From: Dipteronia dyeriana
Lineage: Eukaryota > Streptophyta > Magnoliopsida > Sapindales > Sapindaceae
Length of the DNA: 64,000 bases
Assembly (NCBI GenBank): GCA_032871835.1
Contig: CM065296.1
Span: 8,318,001-8,382,000, forward strand
Reading direction: 5' to 3'
Shown here: piece by piece, positions 12,373-25,066 of the stretch
How positions within the stretch are numbered: position 1 is the stretch's first letter
Layout of the letters: every line of letters begins with the position of its first letter
Notes under the pieces: generated by a model
What the model saw: only the letters and a program-made list of their open reading frames with translations
What the model was told of the DNA's origin: nothing
Databases searched by the model: none
Position numbers and translations under genes: made by a program

Positions 12373-12767
12373 TAATATGATATCGATATGAGCCGGGGAT
12401 CGGTAAGTGCATTTGATATTGACATGTCTAATAATAGACAATACAAAAAAATTGTATAATTTTCAATTTAAATAATGTAGTATAATCTCATCATCTCGTA
12501 TAGGGTGTGTTGATGATAATTGGGTAAGTAAAGAATGTCCATTCCCCCGAATAATTAATTTAGAATTGTTGTAAATAATTTTGTAAAGATAATCTTCTTC
12601 TTCCCTTTTCTTCCTGAATGCAGTGTTCTAAGGAGTCTTTGATTTATATATCCAATTATATATATACAAGAAAAATATTTCATAATTTTCCGATGAATGC
12701 GAGTTAATATGATAAATTTAATTTCACTTATTAATATCTAAGATTCGAATAGTTGTAATGTATGTAC

Positions 12768-12927
12768 GTGATATAACATCCAAACATACTGACCCACCAA
12801 TGAGGTGTTGCCATGTGACATCTTTTCTTTTACATTTTACATTTTACATTAATCTCTTTACATTCTTTATAGATGGCCATGTGACAACACCTCATTGGTG
12901 GGTCAATATGTTTGGGTGCTTATTGAT
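12768..12927. mobile_element. Palindromic MITE, TIR containing TGACCCACCAATGAGG
   Basis: CCAAACATACTGACCCACC, continuing through AATGAGGTGTTGCCATGTG, is mirrored by CACATGGCCATC.. and CAACACCTCATTGGTGGGTC at 12880-12905. The arms are about 45 bp with a ~60 bp AT-rich loop. The exact ends are uncertain. A direct repeat AACATCCAAACAT lies at 12775 and 12929. The same family, split by a hAT element, occurs at 52440-56353. Confidence 0.75.
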
Positions 12928-15600
12928 CAACATCCAAACATTATCCTTTATAGACTATTAAAGTTCATCTTTATGTACATATCTTAGCTTTATGCGGCGT
13001 CTCCTTTTCCATGTTAGTGGTGGGTTTTCGAGTTTTACGATGAGTGTTTTATGAGTTTGTATAGATGTCTGGTTTTGATATATGAAAACCACACACATAG
13101 TATTTAATATTAACGGGTCTTATAATACCCTTGATCCATTCAGAAGTTATATTTACTATAAACATACATGATGCACAGGACTTGGCTATATGGGTATGAT
13201 AGCAACGATTTTTTAAAACAACTCAATGTTAGTTTTGAGTTAATTTTGGAAACAACTTTAATATTAAGAAATCACTCTTAGGTTTAAATGAGCTGTGAAA
13301 TTGTTCTCCAAAAAGTGTTCGGTATCATACCAACATTTTTTTTCTTATGTACCACAGGCAATCCCACGTACAAATACTGTAACAACCGGTCATGTTTTTC
13401 ATTCGATAAAGATTCTATTCTCATCTGATTTTAACTTAGTTTTAAATAATATCACGAGACTCGTACAGTTATGAGTTATGAGTTATATTACATTGCCTCT
13501 CATCTCATGATTGGACACCAAATAATTGTGTGTATGAGTAATAATGTCGGTGTAATAATTTCAAACATGAAACCCAAAAGTACTTTCTATAATACTTTTG
13601 AATTCTTCTTCAGATATACGAAAATCTATTTGAATTTTTTAGAGTTGTTTGACTGACCTTTTAAGAATATCTAAATTGGGATTAGTAGAGTTTAAATCTC
13701 TACTACATAAAAGTTCGTGGAGAGGTATTTCTCAAAATAGACATTGTTTTTTAAAAAATTTATCAACCAAACAATTAAATATATTTTTAAAAAACTCTAT
13801 TTATAAAAGATCTACTATAAATAGATTTTTTACTGATAGGGTTTTTTTAAAAATTTAACCAAACAATGTCTAAATGATTTAAAACATAATATTTGTTTTT
13901 TTTAGTTCAATATTTCTTCTTCTTCAATTCTTGATTCACCATATCTACCTGGATTTGTACACAATAAAGACTAGCATTTACTGTCACCGAACAAAATATA
14001 AATTCGATAATTTAAAGAAGCATTTAAAACTGCTGCCTAGTTTGTTTTTTTTTTCTTTCTCTTTTTTAAAAATTTAATATATTTTTATCGGTTATAGTTT
14101 TCCATATTTAGCTTTCCATGTATTGTTTGTATTTTATCTGGCAATACCTTCTATGTTAATTTTGTTCTTATATATATATATATAAAGGAAACCAGCACAG
14201 TATTTCTATTTTAATTACAGTGTTTTATATTTTGGGATAGATGGGATATATTTCCGATTTTGATGAGATAAGGTTGATCTAGTGTTGTATTATTCCGTCA
14301 TTTCCTAAACCTTGAAAGTTAAATTATTTGTAATTATAATTTATATATATTAAAAAAATGTTTCCTAGTTTTCTACTTATCAAATTCTGGTTGTGAGAAA
14401 GAGAAGAGCTAAAACTAATAAATAAACAAAAATAAAGACCTCTTTTTTATTTCCTATTAAATATAATTAACTTATCTTGTATTTAAATATAAAATATAAA
14501 TGATTTTTGTAAAAACAATTATTAAAAAAATGTTTGATTTTATTTTTGATCTCTTTTATTTAAACACGTTAACATATATAGTTCAGAAAATCTGTAAATA
14601 ATCTTTTCATTAAATAAGTTTTATATAAATTTCAAAACACAGTTTGCAATATATTCTATCTTGCTAAAGAATAGTAACTTCAAATTTAGATTCGGGTGAA
14701 ATTGTGTTTATAAGATGTTGATATTTTTATGATTTTGAATATGATTAATTATCTAGTTGTAAACTTTTTCTGTCTTCCAAGTCCCAAATAATAATAATAA
14801 AAACATTTGACAATAAAAATGGTCAATAATTCAAACAACTTGAATTTTAAAAATTTGTTACCTAAAATAGTCTCGTAGAATCAGTAACTTGGTTAATTTT
14901 TCGGTGGTGAGTGGTCAGGGGTATTGTCAAACCGGATAAGTATTCGATTGTTCTTCCATCTAAACCACATTAAATGGTGATTTTTATATGTATTTTTCGT
15001 GATGTTAACTCAATCTAAGGGTATTGTCTCACTGAATTAGTGCTCTTTCCTCTAAATCATTTTAGAAGGTGATTTTTATGTACAATTAAATGTTAAACAT
15101 ATGATATTATTTAAACTTTGTATGGTTAGATATTACACATGTGTAATCAAGGTTAAAATCACGTAATTTAACATGAAATGTAGGATTATGAAATTAGATT
15201 CTTATTTAAGATTTTAAATTCAAATTATGTATCCAGTATAACAAAAGTTGAGGTTCCAAATTGAAATCTTCACACCCATTAAAAAAAAGAAGAAAATGTT
15301 GGGTTTAAAAAGTAAAATTTTGAAATCTTTCACACGCAAAATTTGAAACTTTTTATTGCATTCACCCAAAAAAAATCTTTATGAGTTGTCCAAAATCACT
15401 TTTAAATTTTTCCTGCATTGACAATTCGGCAATTAAATCCGTACACGTGGCAAAATCTGATCCGTCAATACAATATGATCCCCACATTCTCCACCCAACA
15501 AGGTCCCGCCCAAGGTAATTTAATCTAGTCAAATCAAACGAGAGTCCAGACTCCAGAGAGAGTGTGGAAACAGCAAAAAACAAATAAATTATTTGTAATT
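12928..15600. other. AT-rich intergenic region upstream of the cyclin gene
   Basis: No gene is supported. A candidate weak inverted-repeat element spans roughly 13637-13876, with TTAGAGTTGTTTGACTGACC facing the inverted AACCAAACAATGTCTAA. Its target duplication is not clear. The last few hundred bases (15360-15600) are presumably the cyclin promoter; I could not identify a mitosis-specific activator motif there. Confidence 0.4.
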
Positions 15601-15814
15601 TTTTTTTGTCCTTTTTCGAAGTTTAAACTGTGCTCCGTCCCGCTCACGCTCCTCTCTCTCACTTTTCAATTTAAGAGCGCACACAAACAACACTCACTCA
15701 CTGAGTCTCTCAGACAACCACCGCATTCTCTCTAATTATCCAAAAGCTCTCTTTCTTCTTCTCCAGACCACCCGAATCTCAGGTCTTGGAGCTCCTCATA
15801 ACTCAGTAAGCTCG

Positions 15815-15849
<35 letters not shown>

Positions 15850-17218
15850 GAAACAGCCTCAGCTTTTGATTATTATTTTTTTGTGTGAGATTATGGATCG
15901 ATGAAGCGTCGCAGATTCGATGTCGTTCGAGTTTCGACGCGTAGATCTGTGACGGAGACTCTCGTCTGAGACATTTCGTTTTTTTTTTTGCGATATATGA
16001 CCTCTTTTTTGTTGTTGTTACATTTTTTTTTTGTATTTTAAATTTCGTGTGTTTTCATTGCGTTTCGTTTCTCGTATGCGTGTTTATTTATTATTATTAT
16101 TTGTTTGGATGGAGTGAATTTGTGAAGGAATTTTGGTTGATGGATATGATTTTGTTTGGTTGTTTGTTTAAATTTTTGTTTTCCCTCCTTTAGCATATTT
16201 GAAGTTTTGAATACCTTAAAGACAAAAGTAGACCAATTTTTTCAGAGATTAGGGTTTTGATTCGATAATGTGGTTAAACTAGGGGCAATATAGTGAAAGT
16301 AATAATAATTTAATGGAACTGAAAAGCAAAATTAAATGTCCACTCAAGCTCACTGGACTCTGTTGGTGCTTCAAATTTGGTCCTGAGAACATGGTTTTTG
16401 GATCTGATAACGAAATGACAATGTTCAAATTGACATAACCATACACCACTGTCATTGTCAGTAGAAATTATTTGTACCAAATACGCAAAATAAAACGTCC
16501 ACTCAAGCTCACTGCCACTGGCCTCTGTTGTTGCTTCAAATTTGGTCCTTAGAACATAGAGTTTGGATCTGATTACCAAATGACAATGTTCAAATTGAAA
16601 TTCATATACGCCACTGCCATTGTCAGTAGAAACTGTTCGTACCAAGTTAGCAAAATGGGAAACTGAAGGGTTAGGTTTGTGTTAAAGAAATGGTGGGTCT
16701 CACATGCTATATAAGTTGGCAACAAGAGCAGAGGAAATTTTAAGATTTAACGATTTACGTATCAGTATCACTGTAGTAATGTCGAAGAAAAACAAGGTTA
16801 AATTGAAGACCCTTGTTGTGTTAGGAAACATGAAAACAGAAGTTGTGATCTCATTGTTTGAAATCAAGGAAATGTCAATTTTGAATTTGTCTCCATATGA
16901 AATTTCAAAACCATGGACACTTGTTTGTGACTTCATTGTGAATCAAACCTCTAGAGTTACATTGACACAAAAAGCAAGCATGCCATGTTTTCCTCTTTGA
17001 ATTTCCCCTTAAAAAAATGTCGGGGCATTGCATATTGTTTGGCAGTTCAAATGCTGAAGTTTTTTTGAATTGTTTTGCTTGTTTTAGTTAAGAGTAAAAA
17101 TAAAAAAATCATGGTACATATTTGCTTGATTCTATATCAGAGTTTCTTGTTTCTATTGTCTGACATTGAATTGGCAATAGAAGTGCAGGTCCAATGAACA
17201 TCTTTCCATATTAGTGTC
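15600..17218 (+). promoter_or_regulatory. Cyclin 5' leader, (CT)n tract and 5'-UTR intron
   Basis: Pyrimidine-rich sequence from about 15640 includes a CT dinucleotide tract at 15819-15847, typical of a plant 5' UTR. No protein-coding frame links it to the cyclin ATG. A good acceptor, GAAGTGCAG|GTCC, lies at about 17188, 31 bp before the ATG, so most of 15.9-17.19 kb is probably a leader intron. The donor is not resolved. Confidence 0.5.
16326..16649. repeat. Tandem ~160-bp duplication in the cyclin leader intron
   Basis: Two units start GCAAAATTAAATGTCCACTC and GCAAAATAAAACGTCCACTC, at 16326 and 16485 (159 and 165 bp), and a third start GCAAAATGGG occurs at 16650. On the minus strand both units stay open in one frame, giving two similar blocks with the motifs FEHCH(L/F)VIRSK and LRTKFEA. 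The origin is unknown to me; it may be a captured gene or element fragment. Confidence 0.8.
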
Positions 17219-20200
17219 ATGCATCGCTCTTCTACAAGGCATGCAAATATGAATAAAGAAAACACAGCTGCTGCCAAAGCTGGAGAGCCTACTGCACGGA
17301 TCACAAGAGCACGAGCCAAAGCCTTGGGAGCATCAGTTGGAATATTCACCTCCTCAAAACCTGCCTTTAAACCAGACAAGAAGCGAGCTCTTAGAAGTAA
17401 TTCCAAAAGAGCAGCATCAGATGAGTATAAAGCTCCTATGAATGCCGTCTCAGGCCTTCAACATAAGAGAAGGGCGGTGCTCAGAGATGTAACTAACATT
17501 TGTTTAGATTCAAAAATCAACTGCATTGATGTGGCGAAACTTCAGGTGAGGATATTTAATTTTGTAACCAATCTGCAGATGTTCATTTTGTCAAATGTTA
17601 CTATAACATATTTCAAGGAATTTACAGTTAATTGATTTCATCATAACATTGAATTGTTGGTATGTTCAGTTGTTCTAGATAGTATCAACAAAGAAATGGC
17701 AACATACTATATCTTTGTATTCAGTTGCACAGTTTCTCTAGTTTCAAAACCTTTTGATACTCGCTAAAAGGATGCGTACTTTGTCTCTGTTGATAGACTG
17801 GCAAGCGGGCTACTAATGGTCCTCCCAAGAAGATTGCAAAGGTGGCTGCAGATGTCTCTATGGATGCGTTACAAGTTGAAGACGGAGAAGATGCGAAAAC
17901 AAAGTTAGCTGAAGAACTATCGAAAATAAGGATGGCGGAGCCACAGGAGATCACACCACCAGTGAAGTTGAAAGAAAGAGAACCTGTAGAAATGAGTATT
18001 TGTAACAACAGAAGTGAATGTGATGAAGCCAATCCGACTTTTACAAGATGTGCTGCCAGGAAACCTTTTGGTCTCCAAGCCTCTCAAAAGAAAGGTTTGT
18101 GTTTAATTTCAAGTTTTCCCAAACAATTTGTGGAAATATGAATTGTTTAAATTGTAATGAATATGACAGCACACTTTTCAATGACACTGCATGTTTCTGG
18201 GCTGCATTCAATGTCTTTCTCATAAAAAAAATCATTGCAACATATACTTCCATTTAAATTATTTGTGTTGTGAACTAGAACTTTTCAAACTTATTTATAG
18301 TTATTTACTGTAGCTGAGCAAGGGGAAAAAGAATCTCATGAAGTTGCAGGAAGAACATTTTGAGTTAGCCACAATAGAAAATGGATACGTAGTACATTGT
18401 TCCGTTTCTAAATTTATGTCAGCTAAGGTGACACTATTTTGATTGTATTTTGCAGAACTAAACAAACAGGAACCACAATCAAATGATTTATGCATTGTGA
18501 ATATTGATTCAAATCTCAAAGATCCTCAAGTGTGCAGCTTGTATGCCCCTGATATATACAATAACATACGTGTTACAGAGGTTGGTTTTGTAGTGTTTAT
18601 TTTCAAATACTGGCTTAAGAGCTCTTTCATTCACCCAATACCATCATCACTTTCGATGCTTAACTGAAGACTGCACCTGGTTTGCATTTTGAACATTGTT
18701 ATGATAATTTCTTAAAATGCTGTTAGTGCTACCTTATTTCTATCCTTGGAAGCATACATTCTGACTACACGACACTACTTACTGTGATTAACATCGGATC
18801 ATTTAAAAATCTAGTATTTACATGTGAGTTATGTACTGTCAAACTGAAAATAAAACTTAAGGAATTCAATTTGATTTTCAAACAAAGTTTAGTTACTTTT
18901 TGGTTATATATTTTTTTTGAAGAAGCTTTGAAAAGAAAGGATTATTAGGGTAATTACTGTATACAGCTTTGTATTTGAATTATATAGCAACATTTTTGAT
19001 ACTGATTGCATGAAACCTCTCCTCAGCTTCATCAAAGACCTTCAACTACTTATATGGAAAGTTTGCAGCAAGATATCAATCCTAACATGCGTGGAATTCT
19101 GATTGATTGGCTTGTAGAGGTTAGTGGAATCAAATATCTATCACTTGCATACTGTCATCTATTTTTAACCCATGGTGTTTATCCTAGCTTACAGCAACCA
19201 CTAATTGAAACAAAATGGTCAACATTGTCATCTCTTGTTGTAGTGTTGCAGAACTTTGAGTTCTTTATGACCAATGGTAGATATATGCATATCGCATTTG
19301 TAATTTATGTTTCCTCTTTCAGGTTTCTGAAGAATATAAATTGGTTCCAGACACGCTTTACCTCACAGTGAATCTCATTGATCGGTTTCTCTCCCAAAAT
19401 TATATTGAAAAACAAAGACTCCAGCTGCTTGGCGTCTCCTGCATGCTAATTGCCTCGTAAGTTACTGTGTTTGTTGTGCTCTTAGTTGCAATAAATTTAT
19501 ATTTTTTAAAAAGTTTTTTTTTTTTTAAGACTGATGATTGCAATGATTTTATGATAATAGCACACATATGGATGGCGTTCTTAATTTTGAATGAACCATT
19601 GATATAAATTTTGTTAAAATCAAATGATTTTATTTAGATACATTAAATATAAGAGGCAGACAAAAGGTATCTCAGACTTATAGATGGCAGGATTAACAGA
19701 ATGCTGAATGTTGTCATTATTATTCTTTTCTCTTTTTTTTTGTTGAGAAAATTAATGTAGACATCATTATGCAAATTCTTCTATTGATGCATAAATTTCT
19801 CTCTCTATCTCTCCATATGTTTCTATCGCTTTCTTGTGAATGTGGTGCAAAGGAAGCAATGATGTTTGTTTTTCTTTACAACTATTACTTTGTTCTAAAT
19901 TTTTAAAATATTACTGAAATTGCTCAAGTCTGATGTAGCCTAAACATTCTTGAATGAATATGGTAGCACCATTAACACTATATGTTCCTGTTGTATGTTT
20001 ATGTTTCATTACGGCTTGAAGAAAGTATGAAGAAATCTGTGCACCACGAATTGAAGAATTCTGCTTCATCACAGATAATACCTACACGAGGGTAGAGGTA
20101 TGCTCTAACTTGACATTTGGTGATGCTTCCAATATTTTGATTCTCTCTCTGATCATATTATCAGTTAAAGCAGTCATAATTTATTCTGTAATAATTATAT

Positions 20201-21847
20201 TTATTGGTCAATTGTTTATTCTTTTCGACGTGAATAGTCAAATAATGTGGCAGCGGTATAATGAGAAAGAGTAGTTTAAGGTAGTTTGTTCATTTCCAGT
20301 TTAGTTTGATCAGTAGGAGGAATAATTTGATTCAAGATGAAGGCACTACTAAGAGCCAAGAAAAACCAAAAGGAATCTTAACTTGTGTCTTTGAGAAATG
20401 GTGTAATAGCTCAGGGATAAATGCTCAAGATACATGCCCAAGGGATTTTTTTTTTTTTTTTTTTTTCTAATTGATTCCAACTGTTTCGTTTAATTTTAAT
20501 CTGAATGCAGTTTAGTTTGTTTTTGTGCAAGTTTCTTCTGTAACTTATACTGAACTCCAACATCAAAATTAGTATCCTTCAACCTTAACCAAGAACATCG
20601 TTAATGAAGAACAAAGAATCATAACTAGATCGCCTCTTTATCTGCTTCGAAACTGTAGGAATAGAAAGGAAAGATTAATAACTAACTCGAGTTATTCATT
20701 TCAGGATGAAACTTATTTTCCAGTGCCACAATGTTAAGTTTAACCACTGGTTGCTTGCTCTCATGCTCAGAATGTTTGTTGATAAAAAAAAAAAATCAAA
20801 AGCAAACTAGTCTGTAGTTGCCATACCATTCAGCCAAAAAAAATGATGCTAGACATCAGTCACATGCACTGATTTATAAGGTTCTGATTGAAGTCATATG
20901 TCAGGTGTTAAACATGGAGAGTCAAGCTCTGAATTTCTTGCACTTTCAATTATCTGTTCCCACCACAAAAACCTTTCTCAGGTGATACATTTACCATCTT
21001 CTACCTTTGTTTTTCTTCTTCAACTATCATCTATAGTGATTTCCATTAAAAAAAATTCTGATCTTCCTTATATATATATATTTTTGGTTTAGGAGATTTA
21101 TTCAAGCAGCACAAGCTTCTTATGAGGTATTGTCAGTGGAAATCTTTGTCTCTGGTTTAACTTCTAGAATGACAATTTAGTGTTTAAGAAAACTAACTGG
21201 ATAGCTTAATCACTTTTCGGAATCCAGGTTTCTTGTCTGGAACTTGAATTCTTGGCGAATTATTTAGCAGAGTTAACTCTTGTTGAGTATGACTTCCTAA
21301 AGATCCTTCCTTCCCTCACAGCTGCATCTGCTGTGTTCCTCGCCAGATGGACACTCAATCAATCAGAGCACCCTTGGGTGAGCTCTTCTCTCCACTTAAT
21401 TCTGTTGAAACCTCTCTCTCTCTCTCTCTCTCTCCTTAATTTTTTTTTGTAAAAAAGTGTTTGAAAGTTTTTTTCTGTGCACTCCTTGCAGAATCCAACT
21501 CTAGAGCACTATACTAATTACAAGGCATCAGAACTCAAATGTACAGTACTTGCACTAGAAGATTTGCTGCTAAATACTAATGGATGTTCACTAAATGCCA
21601 TACGTGAGAAGTATAGACAAGAAAAGGTAACAATTGTTCGCTAAATCACGAATTCAAGTCTGTCTTGATGCTTATAACCTCGCACTAGAAATGTAATTGT
21701 TCTGATATTTGCATCAGCTTGAAAACAAATAACGCGTTTTTCAAATTTCCAATACAAGCTGTGTTCTAATAGAAATTGCTGCTGTCCTGACAGTTCAAAC
21801 GCATTGCTACTTTAATCCCCACAGAGCGAGTTCAATCAATCTTCTGA
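17219..21847 (+). CDS. CYCA2: A2-type cyclin (CYCA2-like), ten coding exons
   Basis: Mitotic A-type cyclin, the regulatory partner of cyclin-dependent kinases from S phase to M phase. Exons are 17219-17545, 17797-18094, 18456-18580, 19027-19119, 19323-19456, 20022-20097, 20905-20981, 21093-21126, 21228-21377, 21492-21626 and 21794-21847 (eleven segments); all phases agree, giving 500 aa. The N-terminus has NKEN and RITRARAKA, then the destruction box RAVLRDVTN (residues 85-93). Next come [14 protein letters not shown] and [20 protein letters not shown]. The cyclin box begins at about residue 250, with [20 protein letters not shown] and [19 protein letters not shown]. The C-terminal cyclin fold contains [17 protein letters not shown]. 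The final exon starts at the acceptor GACAG|TTC and ends SIF. Motifs and order match Arabidopsis CYCA2 members; I cannot say which paralogue. Confidence 0.9.
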
Positions 21848-23753
21848 AGATAGCACAAAAGTTGATTTTTCTCCCTTGACACCGCCCCTTCCACCCATTT
21901 CGATACATCTGAGGTTGATCTCCTAATTCCTGCCGTAACACTTTCACCTTCTAATTATTGTTGGTGTCTTTATTGTCTGTTCATCTGTTGTAACATCTTA
22001 TTATCCATCCGATTGTAACGTATAGTTGCTAGAGAGAGTTAGTAAGTTGACACATTTTAGACAGTTGGTCCACAATTGAATGCCCTTGTGAAGAATAATT
22101 TCTCAGAAACCTCCCAACCTCCGGGAAGCCCTTAACTGCAGCTAGAATTCGTTTCCTTAGGTTGCAAGTAAGGCACTCAGGATTTGTAGCTATTCCAAGA
22201 GTCCTTTGTATCTAAAAAAAGAAGAAGAAAAAAAAAGTAGAAATGAAAAAAGAAAAACAGTTAACATTTTTTGTCAATCCCCTATTTTTGTTTCTTCTTC
22301 CCGCCATCTTTATTCGAATTCAAAGAGCATTCAAATGCTGTTTAATGTCAGGGAGCTTTGTGAATTGTGATTCATTTAAACATTATTCAAAATTATTAAA
22401 AGATTATTGGAAATATAAAAAATATATCTAGAATTTTGATATTTCGATTGTAGTTTAGAATTTTGATATTATGATTCATTTAATCTCATGTATGTGAAGT
22501 CTTCAGTTTTTGAGTGTCATCCTTCCTCCTGTTTTTTTTTCTTCGAGCAAGGATATATAGTTTATCGTGTCTAAAAATCAATTTTGTAATTATTAAACTA
22601 ATTGTCGCTTGAAAAAAGAAGAAAAAAAATGAGATCTTTCGCCTTAAACTTCCGCATAGATTATAATTCTATTATTAGTAGCTGAAGTCGATTCTTTTGG
22701 CCCTTACTTCGATGCAGAATTTGAGGTTTTATTTTATATAAATATACTTTCGGATTAGAATTAGTTTGACCTTTATAGAAATCGTGAAATTCATGTGTTT
22801 TTTCTTTTTCTTTTCTTTTGTATACGTTTCTTTGTAAGAAAGTTCCTTGATAAATTTAAGGTTTTTTCTTTTCTTTTTTGAGTTTTGACTTTTAAGAAAG
22901 AATTTGATATATTTTTGTTAAATCGTCAAAAGAATTATATTTCAGTGGCGGTCAATTGAATTCATTCTTTTTAATTATGTGAAGAAAAAAGCTATCACAA
23001 TTCTCTCACTTTCTATCCTTTGAAAAGTAAAATCTAAAGACAAAAAAGGTAATTCATTGAGAGCTCATGATCTTGAATTTGCCCCCCAATCTAACCTGCC
23101 AAATCATTCAACCTACAGATCTTCAAATGTACAATCATTATAAAATGTGAAAGTATTCATGCTTTTCTTTTTGGTGCAGTTTTATATGCACTCTATATAT
23201 ATATATATATATATATAGTTTTTCTCGTAAAGAATACCTTATTTTAATTTTGGTAAAGACCATTATGATACATCCATTTTTATGAATTTTGATCTGAATT
23301 TATTTGTGAATGATATTTTCGATGAAAAATAAAATTTGAAAAATTTTCAAACAACACAACTAAAATAAGGGATCTTTTATGAGATAACCACTTATCATAA
23401 TTCATATGGCAACTATTAATCTATCAATTGATAAATAGATAAATAGGTAGATCATTATTAATATATATTCATTCCTTAATTTATACATCAATTATCATAT
23501 AAATTATGATCGAAAATTTATAATAATGACTACGATGTTTAATTACGCGTCCATTAAGTCTAGTAAACACATCACACGTAACAGTATAAGAACAATTGCA
23601 CTTCAATCACGGTGGTAAAATCATTATTACGAACGTCATAAAGTGAAAATCCGAATAACGGTATACCTTTTAGTTATTATTTTAATATTTTAATTTAGCA
23701 TTATTATTATTATATCACTTGCATCAGTGTTTTGTTTTTATAATTCTTTGGGT
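21848..23753. other. Cyclin 3' flank and intergenic DNA
   Basis: The stretch contains the probable 3' UTR (to about 22.2 kb) and then AT-rich sequence with a (TA)n tract at 23193-23218. No gene or clear transposon end was seen before the copia target duplication. Confidence 0.45.
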
Positions 23754-23758
23754 TGGCG

Positions 23759-24180
23759 TGTAAGATTCTAAAAAAATAGTTAGCAATATATGATATTATA
23801 TTTTATATTTATGAAAAATCGAATTGATTGGATTGTTGAAGTAAGTGAGAGTTGATCGGAAAAATCCATTTAATTGTGATCAATATTTATTGGATTCGGT
23901 ACACCTTAACTACATTAAATAAATATACGATATGGTATGAGCTATTATATATATGTGGATCTAGTATTCCTATTAAAACTAGTCATCCTATTAAGGTTTT
24001 GAGAATTCAGGATTCTAAAAAGTTATATTATATATAAAGAGGGTCCTTACTCTATTGTTTTAACTATTTTTCATGTTTTATTTCATACGGGTGTTCTTAG
24101 TACATCAATAGACTCAGAAATTTTAGTTACGAATTTATACTTACGTATTTAATACGAACATCAGTTGAATACGAACATCA
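23759..24180 (+). repeat. 5' LTR of the copia element (eroded)
   Basis: It aligns with the 3' LTR over TGTAAG.., ATTTATGAAAAATCGAATTG and GGTGTTCTTAGTACATCAAT. It lacks about 85-100 bp present in the 3' LTR between the TATA-like TATATATAAAGAGGGTC and AACTATTTTT. Its 3' end does not match the 3' LTR terminus, so the LTR/leader boundary is lost. The end coordinate is approximate. Confidence 0.75.
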
Positions 24181-25066
24181 GTTGTATAAGAGTAATCCGT
24201 ATTTTTACATAGGCTGAATATTAAAATCTCGTTATTATTCATCTACTGTTTTTAATATGATTATGTTGATCCGTGAGTGAAATCTTTTGTTAGTTTGATG
24301 ATAGGATTCGATTGTTAGATGAATAAGTTTTTAGAATTAAAATTTAATCAACCCAGATATAGGTATGTTCTTGATCTCGTGAGGTTTGGGTTCTATAATC
24401 AGATCAACTGATCTGTTTTCTTTTTCCTGGATCGATGGGTTTTCAACCCAGATCCATCATGTTCTTTCATCTGTGGTCAACGCCACCATACCAGACCCAT
24501 CAGCCTCCTTCTTGGGTCACGCCCAAACCCGATTGCGTACTCACCCATCGCTGCCTCTTCTCGGGTCGACACCACAGTCGACGGGTTTTTGCTCCAAACC
24601 CGATCGTTTTGAGCCGAAGAACCAGGTCGGCTGACGATCACGACCAGACGAAGGTCGGTCGACCACGCGAAGCTGTCGTTCTTCCCCTTCTCGCTCCCGA
24701 ACTGTTTTGCGGGTCAAGATCTTGACTTTCAAGACCCACTTTCAGTCATGGGTCTGTTTAATCGTCGTCGTTCGTCGTCTTCAGGCGACGGACGGGCTGT
24801 AGGAACGGCGGCGAATTACAGTCCTAGGGTTTCCAGAAGCTGATTTTGCTTGGGCTAATTTTTGAGAATTTGATATTCTTGAGGGACTGATTTGCAATTA
24901 ATTTGCGCCTTTCGTAATTTTGATATAATTTTGGGGTTAATTTGAAATTACCAAAACTTATTAGACCAGTTTGCAATTTCAAAATAATTTTGGGGCCGAT
25001 TTATAATTAATGAAAAGTTATGGGTTATTTTGTAAATTTGAAAAGTTTTGGGGCTAATTAATAAGA

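Noticed and set aside
24386..24732. Overlapping frames on both strands in a GC-rich patch
   Set aside because: They lie in the copia leader, have no recognisable domain, and are explained by base composition.
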